In this document: positions 11,517 through 23,008 of the stretch, in pieces
Layout: every line of letters starts with the position of its first letter
Numbering within the stretch: position 1 is the first letter of the stretch
DNA from: Klebsormidium nitens
Taxonomy: Eukaryota; Streptophyta; Klebsormidiophyceae; Klebsormidiales; Klebsormidiaceae
DNA: 64,000 nucleotides
NCBI GenBank assembly: GCA_000708835.1
Contig: DF236968.1
Coordinates: forward strand, 124,001-188,000
Direction: 5' to 3'
Notes under the pieces: model-generated
The model's input: the letters and a program-made list of their open reading frames with translations, nothing else
Databases searched by the model: none
What the model was told of the DNA's origin: nothing
Made by a program: the position numbers and the translations under genes

Positions 11517-14359
11517 CTACCTCTCCAAGAGGCCTTTCACGTATATTTTCCCCTTTTCCCTCATGTCCAGCTCTCGTCGGAACCTCTCAATCTCCTCGTC
11601 GTCTCCCTCGACTATGATGTCTGTCGACACTTCGTCGTCGCTAGTCACCATCTTGACCTTGACCTTCTCCTTCCTGGAAGCCTTACGCCAATAATAAACG
11701 CCCCTGGAAAAAAAGGAACGCACGAGTCACAATCCTGCGAGCATTGACTATCCGTTACCCGTTTCCCGTCTTCTTAGCTAAACAAAAAAAGTTGGGAGTG
11801 GACTTCAGCCGTAGAATCTGGCAAAGTATGCTGCGATGTTTCCAAATTCTGAACTACGCTGCTCCAAACTTTACCTGCTGATTCAGATCGACAGTTCTTC
11901 GCAACACTGTCCCGCTGCCAGCATCGTCCGTGAAGATACTAAGCCAAAACATTCTCATCGCTAAAGGATACTGCCAATGAGAGTTTGAGTCTGTTCCCAC
12001 CGAAAAAGGTATGCTTGTCTCATCGTTCTGAGACATTCAAACCACTTGTGAACCACTTTGAGGCAGCAACTGTACACGACTTGCAAACATACCCGGTCTC
12101 AAAAGCGCCCATGATATCGGTCCAGTTTTCATTCCTCGCTTCACAAAAAAAGCGTGGGACACGACTGACTCTTCGCTTCACAAACAAGCATGGACGCAGA
12201 AAGGATGCGCACAGTATTGCACGCCCCCGCAAAGAAACCTTTTGGCAGCTCTCCACGGCCTCGTTAGACCCGTGTCCCTGCTCAAGAACGGCCCGTAACG
12301 AAGGCAGCAAGAAAAACTAGAGCAAACGAAACAGATCTTCCAGCCAAAAAACCGACTCAATCGACGTCACGGTCAAACAACGGCAAGGGTTCAGTATCAA
12401 CGGAGGCCGGGATACTCACGCGAGGGGGCTCAACAGAGTCATCCCGTACCACTTCTCCCCAACATCTGGCACTGCGATGCTCAGCACCAGGGCTATACTC
12501 AAGAGACCGAGCGCCGCGCAGAACGTCAGGAACGCTGCCTGGCCTCTGCTGGGCGCGACGTTCCCCTCAAACCTGAGAAAAAGAACGAAGTAATCCATGT
12601 GTACAGATTTGGAGTACGAGTTTGTCCGGATACAGACTGGACGACAGTGCACAGAATCTTCTGCTTGCATCCACTTTGACCATATCGCTGATTATCCGAT
12701 GGTATAATATGCTCCTCCTTCTGAACGCCCTTGCCTTCGCAAGCGCACGGATTCACCAATCCTCTATCAACAAAAATACTAAAGTTTCAAAAGAGATGCA
12801 CTCATGTCTCAAACAATCTTTGATGAGCCTCTGAGATATACAGAGCCGAAGGAATTCTGATTGCATTGTATGAGCACAGAATGTTTGAGGGACCTCGGAA
12901 CCACCAGCCAGTACGAACTTCCATTCAACGTGGCCACCAGTAACAGGTGAGCGGAGCAGTGACACAGCCCTTGATCTTCGCGCCTTTTCAATTTCACGCT
13001 TCAAAAGATTGAAGCACTTACAGCTGTGCGTCAACCTTGCCATTGCGGCGTCAACCCGAACTCATGGGTCCCCAATTACGAACCCGCGAGTCCAATTCTT
13101 GATCTTGAAAGTGGACACGCGAACTCAGGATCAAGAACGACGAGTTTCGGGTCGACGCCGCGATGGCAACTTTGACGAAAACAGCTGTAATACAGTCAAT
13201 TCCATGTTGCATATGGCCTCATGAGCGCGGCAGGCGCTGATCGCTCACGTGATGACTTCCCCGGTCCCTGCAATGCTGTAATTGTTGTTCTTGAAGAAGG
13301 TAGCAATCTCGCTGGCCACGCTGTCGAGAGGCTTTGCTTCCTCTTTCGCAGGCCCATCCACCACAAACGTCTTCTGTACAATCTGTCAACAGCGAAAGAA
13401 GATGAGTCAGCAGCAGAAGAGGACGTCAGCAACAGACAGAAATGTCAGCAGTAGAAAGGACTTTAGCAGCAGAAGAGGTTGAAGCAAAGGAAATTCGGAA
13501 CCAAAGGCGATCACCGGCAGCAAGATAGTACGATTCTGAGAGCGCAGCTTTCTAACATGTACAAAACACCACGCATCACAACAGACTGATAACAACAAAC
13601 ACGGTAGTCGATGAAAGGGCAGACTGCTTCTGCCAACTTCTGGGCTTGGCTCTGATAGGATTGGTGGTACAATTGTAAACCGTCCATGCTGGTAAAATTT
13701 CTCGCAAAGCACTCCAAACTCAAAACAAGACTATACAATTCAGACACGGCTGCCACAGACATGAAACATTGGATCAACTGTCTACAGTCGCCAGATGAAA
13801 GGGTTGTCCAACCTGCATGGATAAATGTGACTCGCTGATGCATGCTTTGAGGCAAAACATGTAGTGACGCCCGCCTAAAGCACGCCCGGCCGGAAAAACA
13901 CACCACTGGGGACCGAAAAGATGCAAATCGAAGACATACCTTGGACTTGGTCGAGCGTTTGATGAGCGACCAAAGGCCGGGAGCAGAGAGCACAAAAAGG
14001 CCGAGAGTGGTATAGTAGCTTGCTTGCGAATACCCCCCCGCCGGAGAATCTGCTGATGCAAGGGCTCCGATGACTAGAGGAGCTGCAAAGCTATACAGGA
14101 CTGTGGTGTCAGGTCCTTTGTCCGCAATTTGAGGACTTATTTTAGGCTGTGTCTGTATAAGATCTTTGCTGGAGCTTTTTGGCTGCAGTCCGCATCTGCA
14201 GACGCCGTTTCTGCCGGCTGAACTATACCTTGTTCGTCCAGAAAGAAGAAGAGGAGCGGCAGGCAAAGTGTGGAAGAACCCGGAGGCGAGGGAGGAGGTA
14301 ACCTGCTGATTCAGCAGTGTCGGCCGCTGCAGCATTGCCTGGGAGGTTGCGGAAGCCAT
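11517..14359 (-). CDS. CCB1: CCB1, cofactor assembly of complex C (cytochrome b6f), plastid
   Basis: Thylakoid membrane factor of the CCB pathway that attaches heme c' to cytochrome b6. Four exons (minus strand): 14359-13940, 13382-13249, 12572-12420, 11703-11517. Phases join and give 297 residues. The N-terminus (MASATSQAML..., Ser-rich, few acidic residues) looks like a chloroplast transit peptide. A first membrane segment follows YSQASYYTTLGLFVLSAPGL. Then come KTFVVDGPAK, a hairpin of helices around AAFLTFCAALGLLSIALVL and WYGMTLLSPLAGVYYW, and a C-terminal domain with RKASRKEKVKVKM and a VKGLLER end. These blocks match plant CCB1. The start is the ATG that begins the transit-like sequence; the frame stays open upstream of it to 14560. 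It is divergent from transaldolase. Confidence 0.9.
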
Positions 14360-15217
14360 GGTGAAGCGCCTGCTTTTCCCAGAAGTTCTGCCTGAAGTTT
14401 GTTGGACCCTGGGTGACTCTGAGGCGCCCGCAGCCTCATGCTCAGGCATGGCGCTGGTCGAGAGAGCCCAGAAATCTTGAGCATGTGAACAGGTTCTCAT
14501 GTGCCGGGTTGTGGAAGTTGTATTCAAAACCGTTACAACCGCTTCTTGGCTTCTAGGCATGAACCAAACGGCGCGGGCAGACTTGTGCCAGGAAACGGCA
14601 AATCCAGCCTCCAGGGCGTAGTTTCACCATGCCTTTCCTGACGGCCTGCCTAGGTTCGGCTACGTGGCCAATCCCAATGCTCCAGGATACTGAGCGATAC
14701 GCATCAACGGTGCAGAGTGCTTACTTTATTTAAAATCCTATCTGCCGCAGGATTAAAAGCGAGAGATGGACGGTCGAGGGTTATCCGATTCGTGTGCTTG
14801 ATTTAGACCGATGTACGACACGTGGCGTTCCGAGAATGTCGAAATATCTTGGACCGTCGGGTCGCTTGCCCTTTCGCGATGGCGGAAGCTGCTTGGCGAA
14901 GCTGCCGAGCAGCCTTTCGCACTTTCCAACGCTTTCCAGCTCCTCCACACGCTTTCAAACGCTTTCCAGCAATCTCATGTTGCGCCAGTTTTAGCTGCCA
15001 CTTTGATCCAACTCTATAGCAGCTCCATTGCCTTGCAGCTCTTCCACAATCCTTGAGAACACAGAACAGTAGGAAGCTGACTTGAACTTCAGCTTCTTTG
15101 CAGAACTCCAGGCGATCAGCTGTCACGTTCGAAGCAACTCCTCGTGATCGAAGTGAAGCCGAGTCCTTCTGCAAAAGCAAACGTAGTATTGCACAGTCAG
15201 TCCCTTTCCAGAGAGGA
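14360..15217. promoter_or_regulatory. Shared upstream region of CCB1 and transaldolase
   Basis: Head-to-head intergenic space of 858 bp between two nuclear genes for plastid proteins. It holds short repeats of CTTTCCAGC near 14915-14970. No clear TATA box is visible. A bidirectional promoter is possible but not shown. Confidence 0.4.
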
Positions 15218-18200
15218 ATGGCATTTTCTATCAGTGCAGCGTCCGTTGCGGGTCCCGCTAGCTTTACTAGTGCATCATGGAAGAGGCAGCAGGCCCCCTT
15301 CGTAAGCGTTCCAGCATTGTCCAGATTCTCTGGACTCAGCATTGCGCATCAGGGGCTTCACTCAGGATCAGAAGCAGCCAGCAAACTTCTGGTCAAATGT
15401 GTGCCAATGCCTCCCAGAGATGTGAGAATGAGGGGCGTAAACATGGTTGCAACTGAGCAGAAAGTGGCCACAAGCACGACGCTGACGGAGCTGTATGAGA
15501 AGGAGGGGCAGAGCCCTTGGCTGGACAATCTGAAGCGGGACTGGCTTCAGGTACTCCCTCATTATGCTCAATCTTTCTTGAGCTGGGACTCTTTGTCAAG
15601 AACCAATTCGGAGGCCAGCTGATGGAATTGGCATCTTTCAAGTAAATGCGAATGTGGTCGTTAAGAAGTTCTTCAAGGGTGGTTAGTCCGCATGAAGTTT
15701 TTTGAGACTGGTTCACTCTGATTGGGGCAGGTCATCTGACCAAGCTTCATTAGTAATGGCAGACGCCCCAGGGCAGACTATAAAGTATCTCAAGGACTTA
15801 ACACTTCATTCACAAGCAGAACACTGATTATTTGTAGCCAAAGTGGATTCCCAGTTGTTTTATGACCTCTTATCTTCATGGCACTCACATTGTTCCTGTT
15901 TTGTCCAGTGGGACAGGTATTCTAAGGACCTTGAAGAGACTAGCTGGCAACTGAAGCTTTAACGAAGAACTCTGATCAAATCCATGATGCATCAAACCAA
16001 CGGACTGCTTTTGATTTGAGCTGATTTGTACAATGTACTCAGCTCAGGGAAAATGCTCAACTTGCTTCAAAGTCGAAGGTGCAATTGAGAGTCACAAGTG
16101 TCTGCTGTTTGCCCACGGTTGAAAAGTTGGTTTCATGTTGGAGCCCCAGTCACTTCTTCAAGAACCAACGTCTTTTCAAGAAGTAGTCTGTTGAAGCAGT
16201 CAAAAGAATGCAACAAAGGTGGTCTGCTGAATTTGCTCAAGTATTCCACCTGAGTGACAAGATAGACTAGTTTTGTATCCTCTGTGAATCTTTCTTCGAA
16301 ATCCGACTTTGACATTCTCCTCTAATGCTACGCCAAGCATTATGTACTTTCCTTATCCAGAAAAGTACTCGTACTTGGAACAACTCTTTTTACCTTGATA
16401 ATCCTCTCAATGTCTGTACAGCCTTCTTGAGCATTCTTGCTCAATCTGCGAGTTGGTGGATGTTGATTGTATGGTTGGCCCGCTTTTGAGAATCAACTAA
16501 TGTCAACTTGGCAGTAGCCTCACGCTCTGAGCTGATGTGGCAATCGAGAATGGCAAGAGGAGGCCCTTTCATAGGAGGCTTTTTCTTTGAAGTTGTTCAT
16601 GAAAGGCAGGAACAGGTGATGCCGAAAATTCACCTTCAATTTGAAGTTTGGCCCCTTGACTGAAGCAGCCACCAACCCATTTGGAGTTTACATAGATTGT
16701 CGGTCTCAACTCTTGTCATACCTACCCCTAAGTAAAGTATCATTTTTTCAAGTAATCACTTTTGAAGGGGTTTTTGGAGGCCAGCTTCTGTGGAACAACT
16801 CCTCTGGAGCCTTCCAAAGGAATCTTGAAGAACACATACTCCAGAAAGAAATGTGTACCTCGGTGTGACGGCAAGGTATGTTGATGCTTCTCTGCAGAAC
16901 GGAGAGCTGCAGAAGTGGATCGACAACGGCGTACGGGGAATCACCTCCAACCCCACCATCTTCCAGAAGGCGATCGAAGGTTCCAACGCCTATGACGAGC
17001 AGTTCCGGAAGCTCATCGAGGGGGGCCTCTCTGTCGAGGAAAGCTACTGGGAGTTGGTGGAAGACGACATCAAAGAGGCGCTAAAGGTAAGGGGCTGAGA
17101 TTGTACGAGATTGTTGCAAGAAGGGCAGCAGGAGTGTAAGAAGCCAGTGTGAGAGTGTCTGGCAGCGGCAGTTCGAAGTCGTGTTTGAGGGTCAATATGA
17201 TACTTTGTTTTTCGAGATGATTCCATCTTTTTCAAGCGTTAGCTATGCTTCCAGAGAACCTCTATACTTTCTTCTGTATCTAAATGCCCTAAGAAAGTTT
17301 GATCACACTTGCCAAGTGTCAGGGTCCTTCGGGTTGCCGCGGCCGCTTTGCAGCGACGGCAGGGGTAGAATAGTCAAGTTCAAACCCGTCCAAAAGTGCT
17401 AAATACCCGGGACCTTGTCCGATCCGCATCCAGAAGTTGCCTTTGTGCTTGCGGGTTCACTACGATGAGTCTGACGGCGGGGTTGCCAAGTACGCAATAA
17501 ATAAGGTCAACCGGTACGTCTCTTAAGACTTTTAAACCCCCTAAGGCTGAATCCTAAATCCTTGTAAACCGTTTGAGTCAACTTTTGCTCATTCTACTTT
17601 TGATGGGGATGTGTTCTTTCCGTGATCGTCCAGCGATTCCGTCCGAAGACCCATCTCAACTTCTGGCACGATCATTCGGTTGCTGCGACAGTTGCTTCCA
17701 ATGCAATCTCACCCTTTGCCGCAATCATTCAGTTGCGGCGGCTGTACGACGAGTCTAAAGGTGGCGACGGCTACATATCGATCGAGTGCCACTTGTAATA
17801 TTTCTGAGTGTTCCTTTCCGATGTTGTCATTAAATCTATCCCATTCACGCCCTCATCCTGCAGTTGCTGCGGCCGCTGTACGACGAGTCTGACGGCGGCG
17901 ACGGCTACCTGTCAATTGAGTTCGACTCGTAGTATTTCTAAGTGTTCCTTTCCCATGTTGTGCTAAGAATATCGCTACAATAATCGCTGAAATTCCGGTC
18001 ACGCCCTGATCACTCAGTTGCTGCGGCCGCTGTATGACGAGTCGGACGGCGACGACGGCTACGTGTCGATCGACTTTGACTTGTAGTACTTCCAAGTGTC
18101 ATCGCTCAAACTAATCTTAGTCACGCCCTGATTATTCAGTTGCTCAGACCGCTGTATGACGAGTCGGACGGCGGCGACGGCTACGTGTCGATCGAGGTCG

Positions 18201-21200
18201 GTCCCGAGCTGGCGCGCGACTCGGAGCGCACGCTGGCCGAGGCGCGCAAGCTGCACGCGGTGGTCGGGCAGCCGAACCTGCTGGTCAAGGTCCCCGCCAC
18301 GCAGGAGGGGATCGAGCCCATCCGCGTGCTGACGTCAGAGGGCATCAGCGTCAACGTCACGGTGAGGACGCGGCTGAGAATCTCGGGTATGGTGGGAGTT
18401 GAGGGTTTCTTGATGATCAAGGGCGAATTGCAGAAGTAGCGGCAAAGTCGGCTGGCCCTAAAATGGGGTTAGGCTTTTTGGAAAGACACGCTCTGTTGCT
18501 CCCACGCAGTACGAGACACTTCGGTGTAAAGGAGCTCTTGATTGGGCCACTCGGCTCGCAGTTGCGAAACTAGGCCTCCAACGGTTCATAATCTTACTGG
18601 CCCTGAGAATGCAGACACTGGTCGCTGTTGCTAGTGATCCCGCGATTAGATTGCGAACCGGACTGTACAAATCCGAAGCCTGGGTCAGAATGAAATGCAA
18701 AATCAATCCTAAAGTTCCCAGCTGTAAGCAGAGAGTGTGAGCAGCACGGTCGGTCGGCTAGACCACTTCATCTTGACCTCGGATGCGGTGGAATCATCAG
18801 TAAATCGTCGTCTGATCAACCGTGCCTAGAAAGGAGATTCTAGGACGAAGCGACGACCCCTCTGACCCACTCGTTTGCCACGTGTGCCTAAGTTTGACTA
18901 CGACTGTAAAAGATTCAATGGCACGTAAGCCTGAGTCTGACGAAATTGGAAAAGAAAACAAAGCTGTCTTACTCCCGTCTTCGGCAGCTCATCTTCTCGC
19001 TAGAGCGCTACGAGGCGGTGATGGAGGCGTATGTGTCGGGGCTGGAGCAATATGAGGGCGACCTCTCCAAGGTGGCCAGCGTTGCGTCCTTCTTCATCAG
19101 CCGCGTGGACGTCGAGGTGCGGAACTTTATCATTATCTTGATTGCTTGTATTGGCGTCAGGGGGGTGTTTGAGCTCGCAGCGACAATTTTGTCACGGGTC
19201 GCGGGAATGTGATCTCTAAGAGAATTAGAAAGGCGGTCAGCTGGGGCGCTTGCTTTTGTGATATGGTCATTCGGTGGTCACCAGTTAGTGCAGTGAACTG
19301 GTGTGCATTTTGTAGGACGCACTCGCCTACGGAGCTTACCTACGCCTACCTATCAAGGCCACCTATCCTGGCAATTATTGTTCAGTGATTGTAGAGCCGG
19401 GAGTTTTACGCACATATCGTTGGCGTTGGAATCCTGATGCTTTGCGTAAAACAGAGTAACGGTCGCCAACGTTTGGCGACTTGGAGACCGCAGCGCACCT
19501 GGTTGAGTCGCCCGATCGTGGCCAAGTGGGCACTTCTACGACAACAGTGACGTCAATTACGGCAACTTAGCAGATGCCACTTTGGCCATCACCCTCGTTG
19601 AAAGTTTTGAGGGTCGACTAGGTATAGGCGTTATGACGCTGAGCACTCCTCCAGCCTCTTTACGGAAGGGCAGTTTGCTCAAATCGGCTCGTAATCTGGC
19701 GGCAGAGGGTTTGGAAGGTGGTGGCACTGCGTTTAAGCGCAGCTTCCCGAGGCATCTTTCAAGATCATCCTCTTCCCTGCGGAACGCAACCCTAAGCAAT
19801 TTGCAACTAACGCATTTGCATCATCACAGTTCCGTGATACGGCAAACCTCTCGAGTGCCGGTATCTAACAGCCATGCGACTCGTCCTGGGACGCGTGTCA
19901 ACCTGACAACCTCCCCTCCTACGCACCATCGACAAACGGCTCGACGCCATCGGCACCCCCAGGCGTTAGCGCTTGAAGATCGCGCCAGCAAACGACTCCC
20001 CGACTGTCAGTATAAGAGCCAAACGCATCCTGCTGAGCCACGTGCCACTAACAGAATCATTTGAAAATATTTATTGCAGATTGACAATCGGCTCGACGCC
20101 ATCGGCACCCCCCAGGCGCTGGCGCTCAAGGGCAAGGCGGGCATCGCGCAAGCAAAGCTGGCGTACGAGCTGTTCCAACGCAAGTTCAGCGGAGCCCGCT
20201 GGGAGGCGCTCGCGGCACGGGGCGCGCGGCCGCAGCGACCGCTTTGGGCGTCAACAGGTTAGTGAAACTAGCGTTGATAAGTTAGTGTAACTAAACCACT
20301 GTCAGAGCTACTCAAGCGCGAATTTATTATTCCGCACTGGGAGGCGTTCGTGGTGCGGGGCGCGTGGCAGCTGCGGCCGCTCGATGTGGCCGTCAAGGTT
20401 AGTGAAACCAGCGACAACAGGTTAACAAAAGTAGCTTCAACAGGCTAATGTACCGGCGCCATGAGATTCGTGTAATCTAACCACTGTCTGAGCTATTCGA
20501 ACACAAATCCAGCGGACCGCTCTGGGAGGCTCCTGCTGCGTTTGGGGGGCGGGTGCAGCGGCCGCTCTGGGCGGCAACAGATTGTCAAAGGTCAAGTAAA
20601 GTATTCTTCCCAAGGCAACGGAGCAAGCGATATTTTCATCCAGCCATCTTCCCTCTTCGCTTTCGTCTTGCTTACTGAATATCCATGTCACTTAAGCTCC
20701 ATCAGCCACATAAAGGGACGCTAAACCGTCAGAGCTCGCTCGCAGACGCCTGCATATATAAACGCTTCCGCAGACACCCCAGAAAAGCCGATCCGGCTAT
20801 CTTTACATCGATGCCCGTCCCTTCTACAACTCAAACCCATCGAAGTGTCCGCTTGCATAGATCAAAGGCCTTCTAGAGGGATCGACATCAAGCTCAATCT
20901 CCACGTCACTTCCGTTGCCATATGCAGCCCCCCCACAACCCCACCTAGGTATATCATAAGCTGATGCCCGCTTATACCTTTCCAGGCACCAAGAACAAGG
21001 CGTATTCGGACGTCCTGTACATCGAGGGCCTGGTCGGTCCGGACAGCGTGAACACCATTCCGGACGGCACGCTGACCGCGTTTTTAGACCACGGGAAAGT
21101 AAAGCGCGCGATCGACGTCGACGTGATCGGGGCGAAGCGGCTCATCTTCGGACAGCTGGATGTGCTTGGGATCCAGTTGGATGACGTATCCAAGGTGCTG

Positions 21201-22012
21201 GAGGACGAGGGAGTGGTGAGTTTTTTATTCTAGATTTCACCAACTTCTAGCCCGTCATTCTAGTTCTTTGCTCTTTCAAGATATTCTCAGCGTTTCGTCG
21301 CACAGCTGGACGTTCTGGGGAGTTTGTTGGATGGCGTGAAAAAAGTTGGGAATCATGTCGACACGGTTCAAGAGAGATCAAGTCCGTCGGCTCGCCACTT
21401 CCTCATGCTTTGGAGCTTTTGCGGTGCGATTCTGTGACCATCAGACGTCTTTGGGTCCCAGGCTACCTGATTTGTGAAAGGTGCCGTAGGGTAACGTTAT
21501 ATTGTGAGAGGACGGACTTGGTAACGCTTGAACCTCAGCGTTTGTTCGGGCATTCGAATACCTAGAACCACCACGAGTCCTTGAGCCGATCGGATGTGCT
21601 AGGGTTCCGCCTGAGCGCATCCTTGAAGGTTCAAAACGGGTGAGGAGGTTCTGAGGCACTGGAATTTTGAACTCCTAGAGCTTTAGCGCATACTAGAAGA
21701 GACGAGATCTTGCTGTGCTGCATGGTCGGACGGTTTGCCTGTAAAGACAACAACTCGCTTCAGCTGGTCGTTCCACAACTAGGTCTTCTTTCACTGGCGG
21801 TTGTGCGGTGTGAGATGTTTCTATTCAATCTGCAAGTGGCCGAAACGTCTGCACCGATAGGCTCGGCTGCGATTCACATTCTTGCCAGATCAATGCCGGA
21901 TCTGCAACGCGAATGACTCTTTTCGGGTTTACAGGCTTCGTTCCAAGCATCGGGCACCCACGTCTTTGGTGCACTAGAGGCCAAGGCTGCCCTCCTGAAA
22001 GCAGAGAAGTGA
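15218..22012 (+). CDS. TAL: Transaldolase, plastid-targeted, 7 exons
   Basis: Pentose-phosphate enzyme that moves a dihydroxyacetone unit between sedoheptulose-7-P and glyceraldehyde-3-P. Exons: 15218-15550, 16898-17086, 18140-18361, 18988-19116, 20080-20257, 20986-21215, 21935-22012, giving 452 residues with all phases consistent. Residues 1-85 are Ser/Ala-rich with a transit-peptide start ([12 protein letters not shown]). The catalytic domain begins at [19 protein letters not shown] and contains [16 protein letters not shown] and the Schiff-base lysine block LLVKVPAT (Lys about 224). It continues with [17 protein letters not shown] and KRAIDVDV. The Ser/Thr-Asn-Pro-Thr block and overall order fit the long bacterial/cyanobacterial-type enzyme, as expected for a plastid isoform. 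Introns 2, 4, 5 and 6 hold multiple partial copies of exons 3, 5 and 6. The remaining uncertainty is whether any echo is ever spliced in. Confidence 0.92.
17733..18085 (+). repeat. Three tandem echoes of transaldolase exon 3 (5' end with acceptor)
   Basis: The intact exon 3 starts at 18140 ([20 protein letters not shown]). Upstream copies start at 17733, 17864 and 18018. Each comes directly after an AG and encodes a close variant ([55 protein letters not shown]). Each then runs into an in-frame stop within about 25 codons. The flanking intron sequence is repeated too (CACGCCCT before the acceptor; a TTGTAGTA.TT.C.AAGTGT-like tail after it). The steps are 131, 154 and 122 bp. A more decayed fragment lies near 17460-17490. 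Confidence 0.9.
19928..19985 (+). repeat. Echo of the transaldolase exon 5 5' end
   Basis: This repeats the first ~55 nt of exon 5 (real start 20080, coding [16 protein letters not shown]), 152 bp upstream. The block CGGCTCGACGCCATCGGCAC is identical. The preceding dinucleotide is CC, not AG, so the acceptor is lost. Confidence 0.8.
20303..20580 (+). repeat. Two echoes of the transaldolase exon 5 3' end
   Basis: The intact exon ends at 20257 ([18 protein letters not shown]) with donor GTTAGTGAAAC. Copies end at 20397 and 20580, in steps of 140 and 183 bp. They keep CTGGGAGGC, a GC-rich GGGGCGCG.GG core and a GCGGCCGCT-like run. The first keeps the donor GTTAGTGAAAC; in the second it is AT. 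Both lie downstream of the real exon. Confidence 0.85.
21287..21350 (+). repeat. Echo of the transaldolase exon 6 3' part
   Basis: ACAGCTGGACGTTCTGGG at 21302 repeats ACAGCTGGATGTGCTTGG at 21152 in exon 6, exactly 150 bp earlier. The following TTGGATG and AA.GT positions also correspond. The reading frame resembles [17 protein letters not shown]. No usable donor is visible. Confidence 0.75.
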
Positions 22013-23008
22013 CAACAGGCAAGCAAAACGAGTTTAGTGGGGTTGGCCATGCGTTTGAGTCTTGTTTTTATTGGTGTAGAAGTATAAATGTTTTTGTACA
22101 TTAGTACCCGAGTTGTCTCGATGTAACTTTGCGAAGCATGGTACATTATATAGTAATAGAATAACGAGATGGAGCAGGCTGCGTGCTCACAGCATACTTC
22201 ACTTATTGAACGCCAGGTTCAAGCCGCAGAGAAGGATGTTAGATCCATGAACGCAGGCTTGTTCCTTACTTAGTTGTGGGTTGATATTCAACAGACACTC
22301 CTTAAGATATGCTTAGGCCGGCACACTGAAACTCCTTGCAATAGCAAGCGTCAGAGGATGGATCAAACACAACAGTTCCTGATTTAGAATTTTGTAATGA
22401 CGTTACTGAACAGAAACCTGCAAGGCATACTCCTAAGGATTGCCTAGAATATTTGCCTGAAGTTTCGCCGGCGCGCCTGAAGCCTACCATACGCGCGTGG
22501 AAGCCGGGTTACACGATCGACTCGGTTGATGCCCTTATGATATTGATTCATCCGGCCTGGTCCCTGAATCTCCACTGCAACATGCCCTGGCGCGTGACAT
22601 ATACTGGTAATCAAGTAGACGCACACGCGGCTGCCGCGGCCGTGCCATCGACGGTATCACGATATCATTACCATGCATCATGAGCAGATACAACTAGGTA
22701 CTCCTGTACTATGCAAAGTGCGCAATGCGCGCGTGCCAATCTCCTGCGGAGTTGTGCGCATGCAGGGCCGCCGCTCGGGCCTCAGAAAGTATTGTCAGCT
22801 GTACTCTTATATGCACGTCACGTGTGGCCGCGGGCGACGCCGTTCTGTCCTTCATAGCACGGCCGCATGTATCACTAAGCTAAAATTGCTTACAGGAGCG
22901 CTTCGCAATTCCCGGGCAACTTGCATGAAGACGATCCGATTAGGATTGAACTCACTGTGAGCGGATTACATGATTTCAATCAGCTTGAATCGCGTAAAGA
23001 AGTGCCAA
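22013..23008. other. Intergenic region between transaldolase and BTB gene A
   Basis: Convergent 3' flanks, about 1 kb. T-rich 3' flank of transaldolase near 22060-22160. I see no supported gene. Confidence 0.4.

Noticed and set aside
17733-18085. Additional, alternatively used coding exons of transaldolase
   Set aside because: Copies lack donors and run into stops, so they cannot replace exon 3 in a functional enzyme; treated as echoes.
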